This document shows, one piece after another, positions 8,454 to 17,468 of a stretch of DNA of 60,183 bases (position 1 is the first letter of the stretch; each line of letters opens with the position of its first letter). The DNA comes from JAXMDT01 sp046348685 (lineage in GTDB: Bacteria; Pseudomonadota; Alphaproteobacteria; Rickettsiales; UBA998), in contig JAXMDT010000014.1 in the NCBI GenBank assembly GCA_046348685.1, forward strand, positions 1 to 60,183, written 5' to 3'. The position numbers were made by a program, and so were the translations under genes. The notes under the pieces were generated by a model. The model had not been told where the DNA came from and did no database searches. It was given only the letters and a program-made list of their open reading frames with translations.

Positions 8454-9163
8454 TCGTTTCGGCGATGGTGCTCGCCGCAGGACGCGGGGAGCGGATGCGT
8501 CCGCTTACCGATACGATGCCAAAGCCGCTGGTGAGCGTAGCCGGAAAGCCGCTGATCGACTGGCAGCTTGATCTCCTAAAGGATGCCAAGGTTGAAACCG
8601 CGGTGGTCAATGTGGCGTATCTCGGCCATATGATCGAAGCGCATCTGGAGACGCGCACGCGGCCGAACATTATTATTTCGCGCGAAGAAGAAGCGCTGGA
8701 AACCGGCGGCGGCATCAAGAAAGCCTTGCCTCTTTTGGGCGATGATCCCTTCTACGCACTCAACGGCGATGTTATCCTGACGCCGGGCAGCGTATTACCT
8801 GTACAGCATCTGGCACAGCATTGGAACGAGGCGGAAATGGATGCGCTGCTGCTGCTTCAGCCTATCGAAGAAACTACCGGCTATGACGGTAAAGGTGATT
8901 TCTATCTTGGCGAAAATGGCAGTTTGCGACGCCGTAAAGAAGGAGAGAAAGCACCTTATGTTTTTTCCGGCGTGCAGATATTGCATCCGCGCTTATTCGC
9001 CGATGCGCCGAAAGGCAAATTCTCCATGAACGTTCTTTATAATAAAGAAGTGAAAGCGGACGGAACGCTGGGCCGTATCAAAGGCGTTACAAACGATGGC
9101 GGATGGTATCATGTTGGAGACATGGCATCCATCCGCCTGGCCGAAGAAAAGCTAGAACACTAG
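8450..9163 (+). CDS. murU: N-acetylmuramate alpha-1-phosphate uridylyltransferase MurU
   Basis: MurU transfers UMP to MurNAc-1-phosphate in peptidoglycan recycling. The 237-residue product starts with the nucleotidyltransferase signature MVLAAGRGERMRPLTD and MPKPLVSVAGKPL, and has NGDVIL as metal site. A longer frame is open upstream to 8321, but the ATG at 8450 overlaps the amgK stop and gives the expected N-terminus. It completes the tsaE-amgK-murU unit; the addB-addA genes that often follow in alphaproteobacteria are absent. Its last four bases overlap the convergent secreted-protein gene. Confidence 0.9.
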   Translation: MIVSAMVLAAGRGERMRPLTDTMPKPLVSVAGKPLIDWQLDLLKDAKVETAVVNVAYLGHMIEAHLETRTRPNIIISREEEALETGGGIKKALPLLGDDPFYALNGDVILTPGSVLPVQHLAQHWNEAEMDALLLLQPIEETTGYDGKGDFYLGENGSLRRRKEGEKAPYVFSGVQILHPRLFADAPKGKFSMNVLYNKEVKADGTLGRIKGVTNDGGWYHVGDMASIRLAEEKLEH

Positions 9164-10083
9164 AAACAAGAATCGTCTAATGCGCACAAAGCGACGTAAA
9201 GCACTTCGTCATTCCCTCGCAGCTGCACTTTCGTATCATCCGTAGGGAAATGGTATTCATAGTAAGTCGTTGGCGTCGAGTCATACACGCGCACCGTTTT
9301 ATCTTCGACATCCAGATAGACAAAACGCTGTTCATCGATGTTGATAATTGTATCGTCCGGCAATGTCAGCGTGCCGCCGAAGTGGAGATAGTACGGCCCT
9401 TTCAGATAGTAATCATCGATACCAAGCGTTGCGAATTGACCCGTATAGGTGAAAAATCCCTGTGGCGGCGCCGGGCCGCCGTCACCATCCTGATCGCCGA
9501 TGCAACCGGACTCCTCGAAGGTATAGGAACAAATTTTAACTCCCGCGTAGGCACACATCTGGTCAAAAATGCTGCCGCCATTATCTTCAAACGTAGTAGC
9601 CAGGCGACGAAGGCAATCTTTTTCGCCTTTGGAGTAAGGAGGAGGATCCGTCAGATCGGGCGGAGTGATGGGAGGCAGCGGCGTTGCAGAGCCTTTCTCG
9701 CAGTTTGTCAGCGTGCCGCCTTCGCTTTTCCCCCCTGGTTTGCCAAATGTGTTGGCGTTACATCCGGCAACCGGCGCAACGTCCTTATACTTTAGGCTGG
9801 GTGCGGACGGCGGGGTCTTAATGCGCATTTGCATTGTGTTTTCGCTGGTCAGATCACCACTAAGACCGCCCTGGCGTTGCGGGAAGACGGGATCGCAGCC
9901 AACCATGATGTTCTGCTTGATAGCATCTTTTGCGCGAGTGTTACTGGCAATCATATTTTTTTGAATGCTGCGCAGATACGCAGCATCCGGGCATCCGCCG
10001 GCAGGTGCGGCCACTACTGGAAGAGACCAAAGCAATCCCATCGCTGCCATCGCAGAAAGAGAGAGGGAGAATTTTATGTTCAT
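9160..10083 (-). CDS. cysteine-rich secreted protein of unknown function
   Basis: This 307-residue protein has a clear signal peptide (MNIKFSLSLSAMAAMGLLW, ending near VVAAPAGG) and about eleven cysteines spread over the mature part, which suggests disulfides in the periplasm or outside. A proline-rich stretch (around PLPPITPPDLTDPPP) precedes an acidic, tyrosine-rich beta-like C-terminal half. The gene starts three bases after the stop of the 1072-residue gene, so both form one operon transcribed leftward. I do not recognise the family. Vicinity to virB8-virB9 makes a secretion- or surface-related role possible but unproven. Confidence 0.65.
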   Translation of the reverse strand: MNIKFSLSLSAMAAMGLLWSLPVVAAPAGGCPDAAYLRSIQKNMIASNTRAKDAIKQNIMVGCDPVFPQRQGGLSGDLTSENTMQMRIKTPPSAPSLKYKDVAPVAGCNANTFGKPGGKSEGGTLTNCEKGSATPLPPITPPDLTDPPPYSKGEKDCLRRLATTFEDNGGSIFDQMCAYAGVKICSYTFEESGCIGDQDGDGGPAPPQGFFTYTGQFATLGIDDYYLKGPYYLHFGGTLTLPDDTIINIDEQRFVYLDVEDKTVRVYDSTPTTYYEYHFPTDDTKVQLRGNDEVLYVALCALDDSCF

Positions 10084-10086
10084 ATT

Positions 10087-13000
10087 TTAATTCCTTACAT
10101 CTTCGTCAAAGCGGTAACGCTTGACGGTGTCCCATTTTGTTTCTTTACATTTCGCTAAGGCAGGATCGTCACAGGTGCCGTCGGGCGCGCCCAATTTCTT
10201 GAGCATGTTGCCGAAATCTTCCGGCACGGCTGACTTGTACATCTCGTAAGTAGCCCCGGTGAACAGACGGTCGGTATTGCCGCAGGCATCCGGGAATTTA
10301 CCGTGATTGATGGCATACGCGGTGATATAGGTTTTTTCCGGTTTAACATCAGGGTTTGTGAACGGTGTATTGGCACCGGAAACAATGGCTAAATAGGGGT
10401 TCCGCCACGAGCCGGCCGCACCCGACTGCACCACATCCTTATCAAACACCAGGATGTCGCCGGATTTGGCCTCATCAAGGCCGGTTTTAAGCGTTACCGG
10501 CGCAGCGATACCAAAATTAGGGAATCGCCATTTCGGATCAGGCTCGCTGACATATCCGCGCCAGCCCCATGGCCAAACAAAAGTTTCCTGGCGGATCATC
10601 TTACCGCCTGGTGTTTTGGGATCAGGAATTTCGACATCCTGCTGCACTTCCACACCCGCTTTGTAGAGGGCAAAGTGCTCGCCTTGGCCAATCTTGAACG
10701 TTTCTTCATGACGTGGCAGGCACTTAAGGCCGTAAACACGCTGCGCGTTTACCTGGTAAAGCTTCAGCTCCATCCAATCGGCAATCGGGTTTGCGCTATC
10801 AGAAGGGAAAATGGCGGCGAAACCTAAACGGTTGTCGATATCGCCATCTCCGCCGATCGTGCAGCTTTGCTCTTCACGTCCCGCACCCATCAGCGCATAA
10901 TTAGCCCCATCGGATTTAGTATAGTCAGGATCGATCGTTGTGCTTCCGCACTCGGATCCGGTATCCCAACAACGCATATAGGGGCGATTGATACCAAAGT
11001 AAGTCGAGAATTTGTAACCATCCGGCACTTTATTCGGATAGATGGTCGTATCGGTGGAATCACGCATTTTGAGTACATTGATCGGCGCTACGGGCTTGGC
11101 CATATATTCGCACATTTCATCAATATCCGGCGAGCCGCAGAAGATATATTTGAGTGCTCCGGAAAGCTTGTCGTCCACGTCCCAAGCCGTCGAGCAGCAT
11201 GGCTCTCTCGCCGAGCAGTTGTTTGGCTGCCAGACGCGATAATAAAGACCGACGTAAGGATCACGATCGAGGAAAAGGAGCGTGTTGGCGGCAATGCGAC
11301 GCATGATCCACCAGTGGAAATTGCCATTCTCCCATTTATGATCAAGGCGGAAATTCAACAGATCTACGGGGATGCTGCCAGGGGCACCATACGGAACGGC
11401 ACGGCCAGCACAGCGCACTGAAAACATGCCGCCCGCTCCCAGCGGATCATACGCCGCAGTCAGCTTGGAATATTTTTTACGCTCGTTATCATTGAAATCC
11501 CAGCGAGGGCTGAATGGATGGCTCGGATCGTAGATGCGCTCCGGCACTTTTTCGATAAGCTCATTGATTTTGACTTTGCCAAAGCAGTTTTCAACCTGCT
11601 TTTCCGGATCGGTCTCCGTACATTCCGGAATCGGCTCCGGCTTAGAGACTTTTAAATTGAATTTGCCATGCTTGCCAACTGTGCCCACAGAGGCGTAATG
11701 CGGCTCGGTCGGCATCGGGCCGGGACGATCCGGCATAACGTGCTCGGCATCGATAAGCAGCCGTTTCCATGCTTCGCCTAAATAACGAGACGGATCATAA
11801 TCAGCCTTCTCGTCAGCACTGAGCGGAATGATGCGCATCGCCTGGCACATCGTTTCGTTGATGTAGCGGTAAGAACCGGCTTCCTCATGCACGATACGCG
11901 GGAAACGGGCATGATTCATAATCCATTGGTTGATGCAATTATCAACCTCGATGCGTGCCCAGGCTGGATCGGTCGGATCGGGTTTGCCGCCAGCCGGCTC
12001 AATATTCATATGGCAGGTGACAGGTGATGTGCCTTCCCCTGCCTGATTGATACGCGTGCGGAACAGCTCAAGATCGTTCGTGCCCCGGTAAGCAGCGCCT
12101 ACATAAGGTGCGTATTGGCCGATCATATCCTTCAGGTCGGGAGAAATATTGTACTCTTCAGAATCCGTTTTCGGCATCTGAATATTGGTTAAGTACCATT
12201 TGCTCAAATCCGTTTGCGCCGAAAAGCGGAGCGTGCGTTTATGCGGCATCGGCTCGCTCGGCTGCGGACCCCACACTTTTTCAAGGCCCATCAGGTCTTC
12301 GTTGCGATAGCCGTAATCTTCGCTCAAAGCATCGCCGCCGAAAAGCCAATTCAGGTTGAACATGTTGCCAAGCAGGTTCGTCAGCGCACCAATGAGCGCG
12401 TCTGCACTGATCGGCAGATTGGCGAGCAGGCTGTTCATGAATGCCGTGCCACGGCCTACGAGGTCCGTCAATGCCGATGCAATAGCCTGGCCGCCAACTA
12501 GCGGCGCAATCATTTCCTGCAAGCGGTTCAGGCCTGCTTCACCAACCGCAGTCATCTGCGCCCGTAATCGCGTTGCAATCTGAGAGAGCATTTCTTTCGG
12601 ATTGGTGTCTCTCAGCGCATACAGCGAGCGTGCCGTATCAAGATCGATACCCAGCGCCGCCATTGCATTATTTACCTGCTGTGTCGCAGTGCCTGAGATA
12701 AATGCCTCAAGCTGATTTGGAATGCCTTGAATACTAGAAACAATGGCATTGACCTGCGCTAACGGCACATCAACGAACGTCTGTAATTGAGAAAGGCTTA
12801 GCGCGTCCAGATTAGCAAGCTGTAAGATATCTTGAAAAGCATCTGTGCCAAGGTGAGGAATATCGAGAATCTGGGTGACGTCACGCCCAAAGAGCGCCGA
12901 AGAAACCTGCTCCCGCAGCGCCGACATAGCTTCCGGACTTAACCTGGAGCCCAGCGTTGAAATTTTACCGGCGATAGTCTGCATCCGCGCTAACGGCGTT

Positions 13001-13305
13001 GCGCCTGCAATGAGATCTCCAGGACCGTATCCCAGCTGCCGTAATGCGGCGGTAACATCCGCTGGAATGCCAGTCTTGATACGCCCTGTTGCCGGATCGA
13101 CAAAACGGCTGATGTAGTCTGCCGCCTGACGTGCAACGGTCAGCTGCGCATCCGGATCGCCGCTTCTGAAATCGGTTTGCAGTTCATTGGCGTTTTTTGC
13201 TTCGGCATAGCATCCTGGGGGAGTGACATCGGCGGCATATGAAAAGGCAGGAAGGCAGAGCGTAACAAATAGGCCGGAAATTAAAAGGCGCGCTGATTTT
13301 TTCAT
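10087..13305 (-). CDS. very large cysteine-rich secreted protein, unknown family
   Basis: The 1072-residue product has a signal peptide (MKKSARLLISGLFVTLCLP, ending SYAAD). Residues about 60-340 are helical and Leu/Ala-rich, with repeated phrases such as LQLANLDALSLSQLQTF. The remainder is rich in Trp, Pro, Tyr and Cys pairs (CSAREPCC, CDDPALAKC), typical of a disulfide-bonded extracellytoplasmic domain. A stretch near residue 950, LDEAKSGDILVFDK followed by PYLAIVSG, weakly resembles NlpC/P60 or CHAP folds. I could not identify a catalytic Cys-His pair, so this is only a lead. It is divergent from virB8 across a 187-base spacer and co-transcribed with the 307-residue secreted protein. Confidence 0.7.
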   Translation of the reverse strand: MKKSARLLISGLFVTLCLPAFSYAADVTPPGCYAEAKNANELQTDFRSGDPDAQLTVARQAADYISRFVDPATGRIKTGIPADVTAALRQLGYGPGDLIAGATPLARMQTIAGKISTLGSRLSPEAMSALREQVSSALFGRDVTQILDIPHLGTDAFQDILQLANLDALSLSQLQTFVDVPLAQVNAIVSSIQGIPNQLEAFISGTATQQVNNAMAALGIDLDTARSLYALRDTNPKEMLSQIATRLRAQMTAVGEAGLNRLQEMIAPLVGGQAIASALTDLVGRGTAFMNSLLANLPISADALIGALTNLLGNMFNLNWLFGGDALSEDYGYRNEDLMGLEKVWGPQPSEPMPHKRTLRFSAQTDLSKWYLTNIQMPKTDSEEYNISPDLKDMIGQYAPYVGAAYRGTNDLELFRTRINQAGEGTSPVTCHMNIEPAGGKPDPTDPAWARIEVDNCINQWIMNHARFPRIVHEEAGSYRYINETMCQAMRIIPLSADEKADYDPSRYLGEAWKRLLIDAEHVMPDRPGPMPTEPHYASVGTVGKHGKFNLKVSKPEPIPECTETDPEKQVENCFGKVKINELIEKVPERIYDPSHPFSPRWDFNDNERKKYSKLTAAYDPLGAGGMFSVRCAGRAVPYGAPGSIPVDLLNFRLDHKWENGNFHWWIMRRIAANTLLFLDRDPYVGLYYRVWQPNNCSAREPCCSTAWDVDDKLSGALKYIFCGSPDIDEMCEYMAKPVAPINVLKMRDSTDTTIYPNKVPDGYKFSTYFGINRPYMRCWDTGSECGSTTIDPDYTKSDGANYALMGAGREEQSCTIGGDGDIDNRLGFAAIFPSDSANPIADWMELKLYQVNAQRVYGLKCLPRHEETFKIGQGEHFALYKAGVEVQQDVEIPDPKTPGGKMIRQETFVWPWGWRGYVSEPDPKWRFPNFGIAAPVTLKTGLDEAKSGDILVFDKDVVQSGAAGSWRNPYLAIVSGANTPFTNPDVKPEKTYITAYAINHGKFPDACGNTDRLFTGATYEMYKSAVPEDFGNMLKKLGAPDGTCDDPALAKCKETKWDTVKRYRFDEDVRN

Positions 13306-13492
13306 AATATGCTCTTTTTTATCGTATTTCAGCCGATGGATGAAGGTATTATGCTTACACCATCACAGTTTATCTCAATTTTGTTTCAGTTTTGTTACAA
13401 ATGCGTGACAAGAAACTTTTAATTAATGCTTTGCTAGCATATCCTAATCATTACAGTTTTACTATAAATCTTGTATTTTACTTTATTAGCCG

Positions 13493-14239
13493 ATGGAAAC
13501 AATTACCCCCAAAGAGAGCATAACGCCCCGCGACATTGCTGAGAGCATCCGCAGTGGGGATTACTTCAGGCAGTCGCAGGCGTGGTATACGACCATTTAC
13601 ATGAGCATTCTTTCGGAGCGCTTCTTTTTCATCGTTCTGACCATGATTGCCGCCATCACCATGTTTTTCGCGGCTCTGGCCGTAATTGGGCTGATGCCGA
13701 TTACAAAGCAGGTGCCCTTTTTCTACGTATCGCGAGATATCAATAGTGAACTGCCCGTCATGACGCCACTGCGCACCGATGAAATGCAGTCGGTGAACGA
13801 TGCGCTGCGCCGTTATTTCGTTTCCGCCTATATCAAAAACAGGGAAGAATACTCCCTGGATAAGCTGCAGGCTCAGTTTCGCATGATCCAGAAACATAGC
13901 GATGAAAATGCTTTTTCCGTCTATCGCCGCTTTATCGACCCAAGCAATCCCCGCAGTCCTATTACGCTCTACCAGCGTCTAAGCATTAAAAATGTATCTG
14001 TCATTTCAATTTCAATCCAACCTGATCCTTCGAAGCCCGGCCACTATAATGCCACTGCAGAATTCAGTGCCAGGGTCAAAAGCTTCGGAAAAGAGACGGT
14101 GAGCACATGGCAGGCGCAGATGCTTTTCAACTATACGGATTTAAACGTCGATCAAACCGAGGAGAAAGCCGATAATTCCTTGAAAGTTACCCCGATGACG
14201 TTTACTGTGTTGGAGTATACATCACGTGAATTACGCTAA
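13493..14239 (+). CDS. type IV secretion protein, VirB8-like
   Basis: The 248-residue protein has a short cytoplasmic N-terminus, one membrane helix (about residues 45-72) and a periplasmic domain, the VirB8 architecture. The segment ALRRYFVSAYIKNREEYS followed by FRRFIDPSNPRSP-like text (YRRFIDPSNPRSPI) is the hallmark of the family. VirB8 is an assembly factor of the inner-membrane complex of type IV secretion systems. It is followed at once by a virB9-like gene, but virB10, virB11 and virD4 are not here. A DotI/IcmL assignment was considered and fits less well. Confidence 0.82.
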   Translation: METITPKESITPRDIAESIRSGDYFRQSQAWYTTIYMSILSERFFFIVLTMIAAITMFFAALAVIGLMPITKQVPFFYVSRDINSELPVMTPLRTDEMQSVNDALRRYFVSAYIKNREEYSLDKLQAQFRMIQKHSDENAFSVYRRFIDPSNPRSPITLYQRLSIKNVSVISISIQPDPSKPGHYNATAEFSARVKSFGKETVSTWQAQMLFNYTDLNVDQTEEKADNSLKVTPMTFTVLEYTSRELR

Positions 14240-14240
14240 T

Positions 14241-15059
14241 ATGATCCGCAGCCGACTTCCTGTTTTACTATCAGCACTGCTTTTTGGTTTACTTTGCATC
14301 GGCGCGCCCAAGAATGTCTCCGCACTTGAGAAACCGCGTCCGCTTGCTACCGACAGCCGCATCCAAACCATTCTTTACAGTCCTAACGATGTCTTTAGTT
14401 TCCTGGGGCATTACGGCTATCAATCAATCATCGAATTTGCGGAAGATGAAGAAATCCAAACCGTCTCCCTGGGTGATTCGGTTGCCTGGCAATTGCAGCC
14501 GGTAGGTTTCCGCCTGTTCATCAAGCCAGTCGAGCAGGACGCTGAAACAAATATGTCCGTGATCACCAACAAACATACCTATCATTTCGAGCTGCATGCC
14601 GCGGAGACGGAAAATATCCGTGATAAGAAAATGCTGTTCGTGCTGCGCTTTATTTATCCCGAATCCGAACAACTATCCTCGCTCGGCGGTAATGGTACAG
14701 CCATTCCCGACCTGACCGACCCGCAAGTGCGTAAGGATCTTAATTTCAAATATTCGATCGTAGGCAATGACTCTATTTCGCCGATACGGATTTTTGACGA
14801 TGGCGAATTCACCTATTTTCAGTTCAGGGATAAGAATGCTGAATTACCGGCGTTCTATGTCGTTGATCCGGGCGGTAACGAAGCCATGCTCAATTTCAAA
14901 ACAGTGGATGATTACATCGTTGTCGAGCGTGTTTCACCGCGGTTCACCCTTCGCAGCAGCGGCGAAATCGTGTGCGTTTTTAACGACAATATGAAAATGG
15001 GGCCGGTGCCGATTCCAGAAAAGGACGGCAATTTCTTCACGCGTCTCTTAGACTGGTAG
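14241..15059 (+). CDS. type IV secretion outer-membrane complex protein, VirB9-like
   Basis: This exported protein (272 residues from the ATG) has a signal peptide ending near NVSALEK. The N-terminal VirB9 domain is clear: DSRIQTILYSPNDVFSFLGHYG, quoted here by its ends DSRIQTILY and GHYGYQSIIEF, then VSLGDSVAWQLQP and NMSVITNKHTYHFEL. VirB9 forms the outer-membrane core complex with VirB7 and VirB10. The ATG lies one base after the virB8 stop; a GTG at 14226 inside virB8 is an alternative. Two genes alone cannot build a transporter, so the rest of the system must be encoded elsewhere, as in scattered Rickettsiales-type systems. Confidence 0.85.
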   Translation: MIRSRLPVLLSALLFGLLCIGAPKNVSALEKPRPLATDSRIQTILYSPNDVFSFLGHYGYQSIIEFAEDEEIQTVSLGDSVAWQLQPVGFRLFIKPVEQDAETNMSVITNKHTYHFELHAAETENIRDKKMLFVLRFIYPESEQLSSLGGNGTAIPDLTDPQVRKDLNFKYSIVGNDSISPIRIFDDGEFTYFQFRDKNAELPAFYVVDPGGNEAMLNFKTVDDYIVVERVSPRFTLRSSGEIVCVFNDNMKMGPVPIPEKDGNFFTRLLDW

Positions 15060-15184
15060 ACTATTCCTGCCATGGCTTGCATCTAACGGCGTTTTCTGCG
15101 CTTCCAGTGCTTATGCACAGTTACACGCGGCGCGCATGTTCTCGAAAAACGCTATTATCTGCTATGCTGTAGCATACCATGATT

Positions 15185-15928
15185 TCATAATTCATAATCC
15201 ACGCGCGTAAGGAAAAGCCCTTCTGCGGGCGCCGTTGGACCTGCCGCTTTTCGATCTTTCGCAGCCAGAATCCGGGTTATATCCTCCGGCTCCCAATCGC
15301 CTTTGCCCACCACCATCAGCGTACCGACCATGATACGCACTTGATGGTGCAGGAAGGATCGGGAATGCGTTTGCAGGCGGATTTCGTCGCCCAGCTGTTC
15401 GATGCTGAAATGATCCAGCGTCTTTACTGGGGATTTAGCCTGGCACTCGGTATCGCGGAAGGACGTAAAGTCATGAGTGCCGAGGAGTCTATTCGCCGCT
15501 TGCTGCATACGGGCGACATCGAGCGGAACCGAGACATGCCAGGCGCGATTAACATCGATTCCCAGGCGTGCGCGGCGGTTCAGGATGCGATAAAGATAAT
15601 AGCGCTTTCTCGCAGTGAAACGCGCATGAAAAATATCATCCACTTCTTCCACTTCAGTGACGACAATAGGATGCGGGATCATATGAAAATTGATTGCCTG
15701 CATGATCGTGAAGGGTGGATAGGATTTCGCGAGATCGATATGGGCGACCTGTCCTAACGCATGTACACCGGCATCGGTCCGGCCAGCGCAATAAAGTTCT
15801 GTTTCCTTACCGCAAAACTTGAAGACTGCTTCTTCAAGCGTCTGCTGCACGCTGGCGGGACCATCCTGGCGCTGCCAGCCTGCATACGGCGTGCCGTCAT
15901 ATTCGATTGTCAGCTTGTACCTAGGCAA
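15185..15928 (-). CDS. truA: tRNA pseudouridine(38-40) synthase TruA
   Basis: TruA isomerises uridines 38-40 in the anticodon arm. The 247-residue protein has the start motif YKLTIEYDGTPYAGWQRQ, the catalytic Asp in CAGRTDAGVHALGQ, and the C-terminal segment HSRSFLHHQVRIMVGTL. It overlaps fmt by eight bases and is the last gene of the leftward gltX-def-fmt-truA operon. Length and motifs are normal. It faces virB9 across a 125-base spacer that contains a small inverted repeat (TATGC, TGTA loop, GCATA). Confidence 0.95.
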   Translation of the reverse strand: MPRYKLTIEYDGTPYAGWQRQDGPASVQQTLEEAVFKFCGKETELYCAGRTDAGVHALGQVAHIDLAKSYPPFTIMQAINFHMIPHPIVVTEVEEVDDIFHARFTARKRYYLYRILNRRARLGIDVNRAWHVSVPLDVARMQQAANRLLGTHDFTSFRDTECQAKSPVKTLDHFSIEQLGDEIRLQTHSRSFLHHQVRIMVGTLMVVGKGDWEPEDITRILAAKDRKAAGPTAPAEGLFLTRVDYEL

Positions 15929-16820
15929 GAGAAAAGCCTTTTAAAAATTCTTCGACTGGCATCGCTTTTTTCCCCTCGCGCTGGAGAAGGGTCGGCTGGA
16001 TGGCATCATCACCGCATTGAATGGCGAAAGGGTGTGTGAATAAGTTTCCGGGCATACCGCCTCGCGTGCTGGATTTCTGCGCTTTCCAGATTTTGATACG
16101 CTCGCCCTTATGGATGAAATAGGCGCCGGGTGCCGGGTTCAATCCATGTATGAGATTAAGAATATCGGCGGCTGGTTTGTGCCAGTCGATCAGCGCCTCT
16201 TCCTTGGTGATTTTCCTGGCATAGGTTACGCCATCTGCCGATTGCTGCATTGGTTTGACAGCGCCGCGTTCGAGTGCCTCCAGTGTGGCAAGTACTGCTG
16301 CACCCGCTTGGTTGGCAAATATGTCATGTAGCTCGCCGGACGTCATGCCATCCGGAATAGAAAAATTTTCCTGGTGCAATACCGGGCCTGTATCAAGCCC
16401 TTCTTCCATCTGCATGATACAGAGCGCCGTTTCCTTATCACCTGCCATAATGGTGCGCTGGATGGGTGCCGCGCCCCGCCATCGCGGTAGTTTGGAAGGA
16501 TGCACATTGATGCAGCCGAAGCGAGGGGCATCGAGAATTGGCTTCGGCAGCAATAATCCGTAGGCGATGACGATTGCAGCATCCGCTTTATAATCCGAAC
16601 AAATTTTCTGTTCTGCCGCATCCCGCAGCGAAAGGGGAGTATGTACGGTAAGATTATTCGCTACCGCCAGTTGGTGTACCGGCGAGGGCGTTTCCTTCTG
16701 GCCCCGATGGGCAGGACGCGGCGGCTGTGTGTAAACCGCGGCAATCTCATGGGCGCTGTCAATCAACGCCTGTAGCGTCGGCACGGCAAAAGCGGGTGTT
16801 CCCATGAAAATAAGGCGCAT
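15921..16820 (-). CDS. fmt: methionyl-tRNA formyltransferase
   Basis: Fmt formylates initiator Met-tRNA using 10-formyl-tetrahydrofolate. The 299-residue product begins MRLIFMGTPAFAVPTL and contains the catalytic region with INVHPSKLPRWRGAAPIQR, followed by ITLMQMEEGLDTGP-type sequence (seen as CIMQMEEGLDTGPVL). The ATG comes directly after the first heptad-repeat array and has no recognisable ribosome binding site, so reinitiation from def is likely. Pairing with def is classical: the deformylase removes what Fmt adds. Confidence 0.95.
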   Translation of the reverse strand: MRLIFMGTPAFAVPTLQALIDSAHEIAAVYTQPPRPAHRGQKETPSPVHQLAVANNLTVHTPLSLRDAAEQKICSDYKADAAIVIAYGLLLPKPILDAPRFGCINVHPSKLPRWRGAAPIQRTIMAGDKETALCIMQMEEGLDTGPVLHQENFSIPDGMTSGELHDIFANQAGAAVLATLEALERGAVKPMQQSADGVTYARKITKEEALIDWHKPAADILNLIHGLNPAPGAYFIHKGERIKIWKAQKSSTRGGMPGNLFTHPFAIQCGDDAIQPTLLQREGKKAMPVEEFLKGFSLA

Positions 16821-16824
16821 TAGA

Positions 16825-16907
16825 TTTCAGGTTTCAGGTTTCAGGTTTCAGCCATAGCAAAGAAAATCTTTTACTGGAACCTGGAACCTGACCGCTGGAA
16901 CCTAACT
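16825..16907. repeat. heptad-repeat hairpin array 1 (def/fmt spacer)
   Basis: The whole spacer between the def stop and the fmt start is a period-7 array. The left arm is TTTCAGG three times and TTTCAGC once (16825-16852). A 21-base middle, equal to three units, follows. The right arm is CTGGAAC, CTGGAAC, CTGACCG, CTGGAAC (16874-16901). The arms are inverse complements (CAGGTTT against CAGGTTC after reverse complement), so the transcript can form a long hairpin. The right arm remains in the same seven-base register as the left. Confidence 0.8.
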
Positions 16908-17459
16908 TTCCTGTTTCTTGGCTTTTTTCATCTTGCGCATGATCATGTCGCGTTTGAGCGATGATACATGGTCGACAAAGACAATGCCGTTCATATGATC
17001 GATCTCATGCTGAAGGCAGGTGGCAAGTAGGCCATCTGCGGTAATCTGGTGTTCAGCGCCGTTTTCATCGAGATATTTGAGGCGGATGGCTTTCGGCCGC
17101 GTGACTTCCGAATACTGGCCGGGGAAGGAAAGGCAGCCTTCGTTATACGTGTTATCTTCCGGCGATTCTTCGACGATCTCGGGGTTGATCATTTTTATCG
17201 GTTTGCCGGGCTTCGGTTTCTCGTCGGTGCGCTCCTCGCCCTCAGTGCGGTAGCGCGGTGATTCCCACTCGGTATCGACGACGATAACGCGTTTCAGCAC
17301 GCCGACCTGCACCGCCGATAAGCCAATACCGTTCGATGCATACATCGTGTCCAGCATGTCATTGAGCAACTGCTTGATTTCCGGCGTGATCTTTTCCACC
17401 GGCTCGGACTTCATCTTGAGCAGCGGATCGGGGGCGACAACAATGGGGAGAACGGTCAT
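16902..17459 (-). CDS. def: peptide deformylase
   Basis: The metalloenzyme removes the formyl group from nascent proteins. Its three motifs are present: GIGLSAVQVGV (canonical GIGLAAPQVG, so three core positions differ), EGCLSFPGQ with the metal Cys, and QHEIDHMNG with two metal His and the catalytic Glu. The 185 residues end in a Lys-rich tail (MRKMKKAKKQES). An acidic and charged insertion lies around residue 75 (RTEGEERTDEKPKPGK). The gene follows gltX after nine bases and precedes fmt across the heptad array. Confidence 0.93.
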   Translation of the reverse strand: MTVLPIVVAPDPLLKMKSEPVEKITPEIKQLLNDMLDTMYASNGIGLSAVQVGVLKRVIVVDTEWESPRYRTEGEERTDEKPKPGKPIKMINPEIVEESPEDNTYNEGCLSFPGQYSEVTRPKAIRLKYLDENGAEHQITADGLLATCLQHEIDHMNGIVFVDHVSSLKRDMIMRKMKKAKKQES

Positions 17460-17468
17460 ATATTTTTA

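Noticed and set aside
13493..15059. DotI/DotH (type IVB) assignment for the secretion pair
   Set aside because: RYFVSAYIKNREEYS and the FIDPSNPRSP segment fit VirB8, and GHYGYQSIIEF with SLGDSVAWQ fit VirB9, better than IcmL/IcmK.
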